Assembly: GCA_021777285.1 (NCBI GenBank)
Contig: JAJYDR010000007.1
Span: 1 to 47,859 of the forward strand
Source of the DNA: Actinomycetes bacterium
Lineage (GTDB): Bacteria > Actinomycetota > Acidimicrobiia > Acidimicrobiales > RAAP-2
DNA: 47,859 bases
Direction of reading: 5' to 3'
Part shown: positions 44,988-47,859 of the stretch, piece by piece
Layout of the letters: every line of letters begins with the position of its first letter
Position numbering within the stretch: the stretch's first letter is position 1
Program-made: the position numbers and the translations under genes
The notes under the pieces: generated by a model
What the model was told of the DNA's origin: nothing
The model's input: only the letters and a program-made list of their open reading frames with translations
Database searches by the model: none

Positions 44988-46562
44988 CTAACGCAGCGTG
45001 ATCAGGTGGATGTCCTGGATCCCCTCGGTGCCGCGAAGCCGCTCGATCACCGTCTCGGGTGTCGGGGTGGTCGTTGAGATCACCATGAGCGCTGTCTTGG
45101 TCGTCGGGTCCGGACCCACCGCCATGGACGAGATCGACACGTGCGCCTCACCAAGGGCGAGGCCGACGTGGCCGATCATGCCCGGACGGTCGTCGTTGCG
45201 CACGACCAGCATCGTCGCCGCAGGCGGGATCTCGACGCTGTGACCGTCGACGGTGACGATGCGGGTCTCGAGTCGGGTCCCGATCGTCATCAACGTGCCC
45301 GACACCGCGTGGTCGCCCGAGCGCACCGTGATCAGGTTGACGTATTCCGGCGACTCGACCGTGGAGACCTCGCCCCACGTGAGACCGTGTTCCGCCGCCA
45401 TCTGGGGTGCGTTCACGAATGACACGCCGTCGTGACCGGTGGCGCCGAGCAGCCCCTTGAGCGCGCACAGCGTGAGGATCTTGGTGCCAGCCCCGGCCAG
45501 CTCGCCCTGATAGATCACCTCGAGGTCGGCGGGGTTGCCGTCGAGTAGACCACCGATGAAGCGACCGAGTGCCTCCGCGAGGCCCATGAAAGGCCGAACG
45601 ACGTTGGAGACCTCGCCGGCCGCGACGTTCACGGCGAAGGGTACGAAATCCCCCGCGAGGGCCAGCTGGACCTGTTCGGCGATCGTGACGCCCGCCTTGT
45701 CCTGTGCTTCGGCGGTCGACGCGCCGAGGTGAGGAACCACCACCACCGAGGCGAGGTCGAACAGCGGGGACTCGGTGGTGGGCTCCTTCGCAAAGACGTC
45801 CAGGGCTGCGCCGTGGACGTGACCGATGCGGATCGCCTCGGCCAGGTCCTCCTCATTGACGATGCCCCCGCGCGCGGCGTTCACGATCCGAACCCCGACC
45901 TTGGTCTTGGCCAGGGCGGCCGCGTCGAGGAGATTGGTGGTCTCCTTGTTCTTGGGCAGGTGGATAGTGATGAAGTCGCTCTGGGCGAGCAGCGCGTCCA
46001 AAGTCATCAGCTGGACGCCCATGTGCTTGGCCCGCTCCTCAGAGATGTAGGGGTCAAAGGCGACGATCCGCATGCCGAAGGCGAGCGCCCGTTGGGCGAC
46101 GAGCGCCCCGATCTTGCCGAGGCCAACGACGCCGAGGGTCTTACCGTAGAGCTCGACGCCCTCCCACTTGGACCGCTCCCACTTACCGGCCTTTAACGCC
46201 GCGTGGGCCTGGGGGATGTTGCGGGCTTGGGCGAGCAGCAGCGCCATGGCCTGCTCGGCCGCCGAGAGGATGTTGGACTGAGGGGCGTTGACCACCATGA
46301 CGCCGAGTTCGGTCGCCTTGGCGACGTCGACGTTGTCCAGACCGATGCCGGCGCGTCCGACCACGACCAGGTCGCTCGCCGCCTCGAGGGTGGCCGCGTT
46401 CACCTGGGTGGCTGAGCGGATGATCAGGGCGTTTGCGCCCACCACCGCGTCGAGCAGCTCCTCCGGGGATAGTCCGAGTCGTACGTCGACCTCGTGGCCG
46501 GCGTTACGGAGCTCCTGGAGCCCCGACTGCGCGATTTCCTCCGTTACCAGTACACGAGCCAC
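44988..46562 (-). CDS. serA: D-3-phosphoglycerate dehydrogenase
   Basis: First enzyme of serine synthesis: oxidises 3-phosphoglycerate with NAD+. About 524 residues, the long actinobacterial type. Catalytic domain with GRAGIGLDNVDVAKA, NAD domain with GVVGLGKIGALVAQRAL, catalytic His in PHLGASTAEAQDKAG, then the intervening (ASB) domain (about 320-450) and a C-terminal ACT domain (about 450-524) that senses serine. GTG 46562 follows AAAGGTGA. It lies 38 bases downstream of the aminotransferase gene, in one operon. Confidence 0.93.
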   Translation of the reverse strand: MARVLVTEEIAQSGLQELRNAGHEVDVRLGLSPEELLDAVVGANALIIRSATQVNAATLEAASDLVVVGRAGIGLDNVDVAKATELGVMVVNAPQSNILSAAEQAMALLLAQARNIPQAHAALKAGKWERSKWEGVELYGKTLGVVGLGKIGALVAQRALAFGMRIVAFDPYISEERAKHMGVQLMTLDALLAQSDFITIHLPKNKETTNLLDAAALAKTKVGVRIVNAARGGIVNEEDLAEAIRIGHVHGAALDVFAKEPTTESPLFDLASVVVVPHLGASTAEAQDKAGVTIAEQVQLALAGDFVPFAVNVAAGEVSNVVRPFMGLAEALGRFIGGLLDGNPADLEVIYQGELAGAGTKILTLCALKGLLGATGHDGVSFVNAPQMAAEHGLTWGEVSTVESPEYVNLITVRSGDHAVSGTLMTIGTRLETRIVTVDGHSVEIPPAATMLVVRNDDRPGMIGHVGLALGEAHVSISSMAVGPDPTTKTALMVISTTTPTPETVIERLRGTEGIQDIHLITLR

Positions 46563-46600
46563 TGTTCACCTTTCTTTGATTGCACCCACGCTAATAAGCG

Positions 46601-47797
46601 TCAGCCGTTGACGAGTTCCTTCAACCGGGTGAGTCCCTCGACCAGGTCATCGTCACCCAGTGCGTAGCTGAGTCGGAAGTAGCCCGGCGTACCGAATGCC
46701 TCGCCGGGGACCACGGCGATCTTCGCCGTTTCGAGCAGGTTCTCGGCCAGTTCGGCTGAGGTCGTGGCGACCCGCCCGGCCAACGAACGACCGAGCAGGC
46801 CGGTCACGTTCGGGTAGCAGTAGAACGCTCCCTCGGGCACCGCACAGGACACGCCATCGATCTCGTTCAGCATCGAGGTCATGATCCGCCGACGCCGGTC
46901 GAAGGCCGAGCGCATCGTGGCGACGGCCGACAGGTCGCCAGTCAGAGCCGCCACGGCGGCGCGCTGGGAGATGTTCGAGATGTTCGAGGTGGTCTGGCTC
47001 TGGTAGTTCACGGCCGCGCCCATCACGTCGGGCGGCCCCACCATCCAGCCGATTCGCCAGCCCGTCATCGCGTAGGTCTTGGCCACGCCATTCACCACGA
47101 TCCAGCGATCGCCGAGCTCGGGCGCCACCACGGGCATCGAGACGGTGGTCGCGTCGCCGTAGACCAGGTGCTCATAGATCTCGTCACAGAGGACCCAGAC
47201 GTCGTGCTCGGCGGCCCAGCGTCCGATCGCCGCCACGTCCTCGGGCGCCACGACCGCACCCGTCGGGTTCGACGGCGACACGAAGACGAGCAACTTGGTC
47301 TTGGCGGTGCGGTGGCGTTCGAGCTGCTCGACGGTGACGCGAAAGCCGTTGGCCTCACTCGTAGCCACCGGGACCGGTACCCCACCGGCGAGATAGACCG
47401 ATTCGGGGTAGGTCGTCCAGTACGGCGCGGGGATCAGCACCTCGTCACCGGGGTTCAGCATCGTCATGAACGCCGTGGCGACCGCGTGCTTACCGCCGTT
47501 GGTCACCAACACCTGGGATGCGGCGATCTCGAGTCCCGAATCGCGCCTGGTCTTGGCCACGATCGCCTCGCGCAACTCGGGTAGACCGGCCGTCGGGGTG
47601 TACTTGTAGTTCACCGGCTCGTAACAGGCCTTCGCGGCCGCCTCGACGATGTGCGCGGGTGTCGGGAAGTCCGGTTCGCCAACGCCGTAGCCGATGATCG
47701 GCTCGCCGGCGGCTTTGAGCGCCTTGGCTTTTGCGTCAACGGCCAGGGTCGCGCTCGGCGCCAATCCCCCTAGTAGGTCACTGACTCGGGCGCTCAT
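46601..47797 (-). CDS. aspC: Aspartate aminotransferase (class I)
   Basis: PLP transaminase, about 398 residues. Motifs: [25 protein letters not shown] lysine in [19 protein letters not shown], and the C-terminal substrate Arg in YFRLSYA. Resembles subgroup Ib aspartate/prephenate aminotransferases common in actinobacteria. ATG 47797 ([11 protein letters not shown]) is chosen: GGAG lies a few bases upstream and the N-terminus is normal; an upstream start would add 19 unlikely residues. Cotranscribed with serA, which also needs a glutamate-dependent transamination later in the pathway. Confidence 0.9.
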   Translation of the reverse strand: MSARVSDLLGGLAPSATLAVDAKAKALKAAGEPIIGYGVGEPDFPTPAHIVEAAAKACYEPVNYKYTPTAGLPELREAIVAKTRRDSGLEIAASQVLVTNGGKHAVATAFMTMLNPGDEVLIPAPYWTTYPESVYLAGGVPVPVATSEANGFRVTVEQLERHRTAKTKLLVFVSPSNPTGAVVAPEDVAAIGRWAAEHDVWVLCDEIYEHLVYGDATTVSMPVVAPELGDRWIVVNGVAKTYAMTGWRIGWMVGPPDVMGAAVNYQSQTTSNISNISQRAAVAALTGDLSAVATMRSAFDRRRRIMTSMLNEIDGVSCAVPEGAFYCYPNVTGLLGRSLAGRVATTSAELAENLLETAKIAVVPGEAFGTPGYFRLSYALGDDDLVEGLTRLKELVNG

Positions 47798-47823
47798 CAC
47801 GACTCCATTCCGTAGTCCGTAAG

Positions 47824-47829
47824 ATTGTA
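47824..47829 (-). promoter_or_regulatory. -10 box of the aspC-serA operon
   Basis: TACAAT on the minus strand, about 26 bases before ATG 47797; this transcript would have a short leader with an SD, unlike the leaderless genes nearby. Confidence 0.45.
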
Positions 47830-47859
47830 AGTCTATGACCTCCCCCGACAGCATCCGAA

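Overview
The window is high-GC DNA from an actinobacterium. Several genes look leaderless: a TANNNT -10 box ends 6-7 bases before a GTG or ATG start. Gene content (RipA-like NlpC/P60 protein, actinobacterial leuA with a leucine attenuator, FAS1-like/MaoC dehydratase pair) fits an Actinobacterium, possibly class Acidimicrobiia; the class is an inference, not proven here.

Layout. 1-5815 is ordinary chromosome: NlpC/P60 peptidase, Lgt-like protein, tryptophanase, an unknown protein and a two-gene MaoC hydratase. 5816-8475 is a messy boundary: a structured segment that may be a group II intron remnant, a low-GC orphan Usp gene and an IS1380-family element. 8676-27955 reads as one large fluoride-response island. 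28699-29870 is a RES/Xre toxin-antitoxin pair. 30040-47797 returns to housekeeping metabolism: acyl-CoA dehydrogenase, ilvE, leuB, greA-leuCD, asparaginase, PLP lyase, FGGY kinase, ACC deaminase, PQ-loop protein, leuA with its leader peptide and attenuator, aldo/keto reductase, serA and aspartate aminotransferase.

The fluoride island is the main discovery. Two convincing fluoride (crcB-motif) riboswitches and a third good candidate lie in it. The first precedes six coupled genes for a formate-hydrogenlyase/energy-converting-hydrogenase-related (Ehr-like) membrane complex, followed by uspA, an MFS transporter and enolase. The second (minus strand) precedes a small ORF and two MutS-like ATPases joined by ATGA overlaps. 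The third (minus strand) precedes a protein made of four repeated HTH-like units and a NUDIX hydrolase. Between them lie two crcB/Fluc channel genes, two DUF190 genes and a histidine phosphatase; a class I pyrophosphatase closes the island. Enolase and pyrophosphatase are classical fluoride-inhibited enzymes, and CrcB exports fluoride, so the set fits together as export plus replacement of fluoride targets.

Two points deserve attention. In all three riboswitches the 3' pseudoknot strand overlaps a segment complementary to the downstream Shine-Dalgarno, which suggests a shared translational ON switch. The hydrogenase-like complex has lost every NiFe ligand cysteine in its large subunit and every proximal [4Fe-4S] ligand cysteine in its small subunit, yet keeps its antiporter-like membrane subunits and one ferredoxin-type cluster motif. 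It therefore cannot be a hydrogenase and may be a fluoride-induced ion-translocating machine of unknown chemistry.
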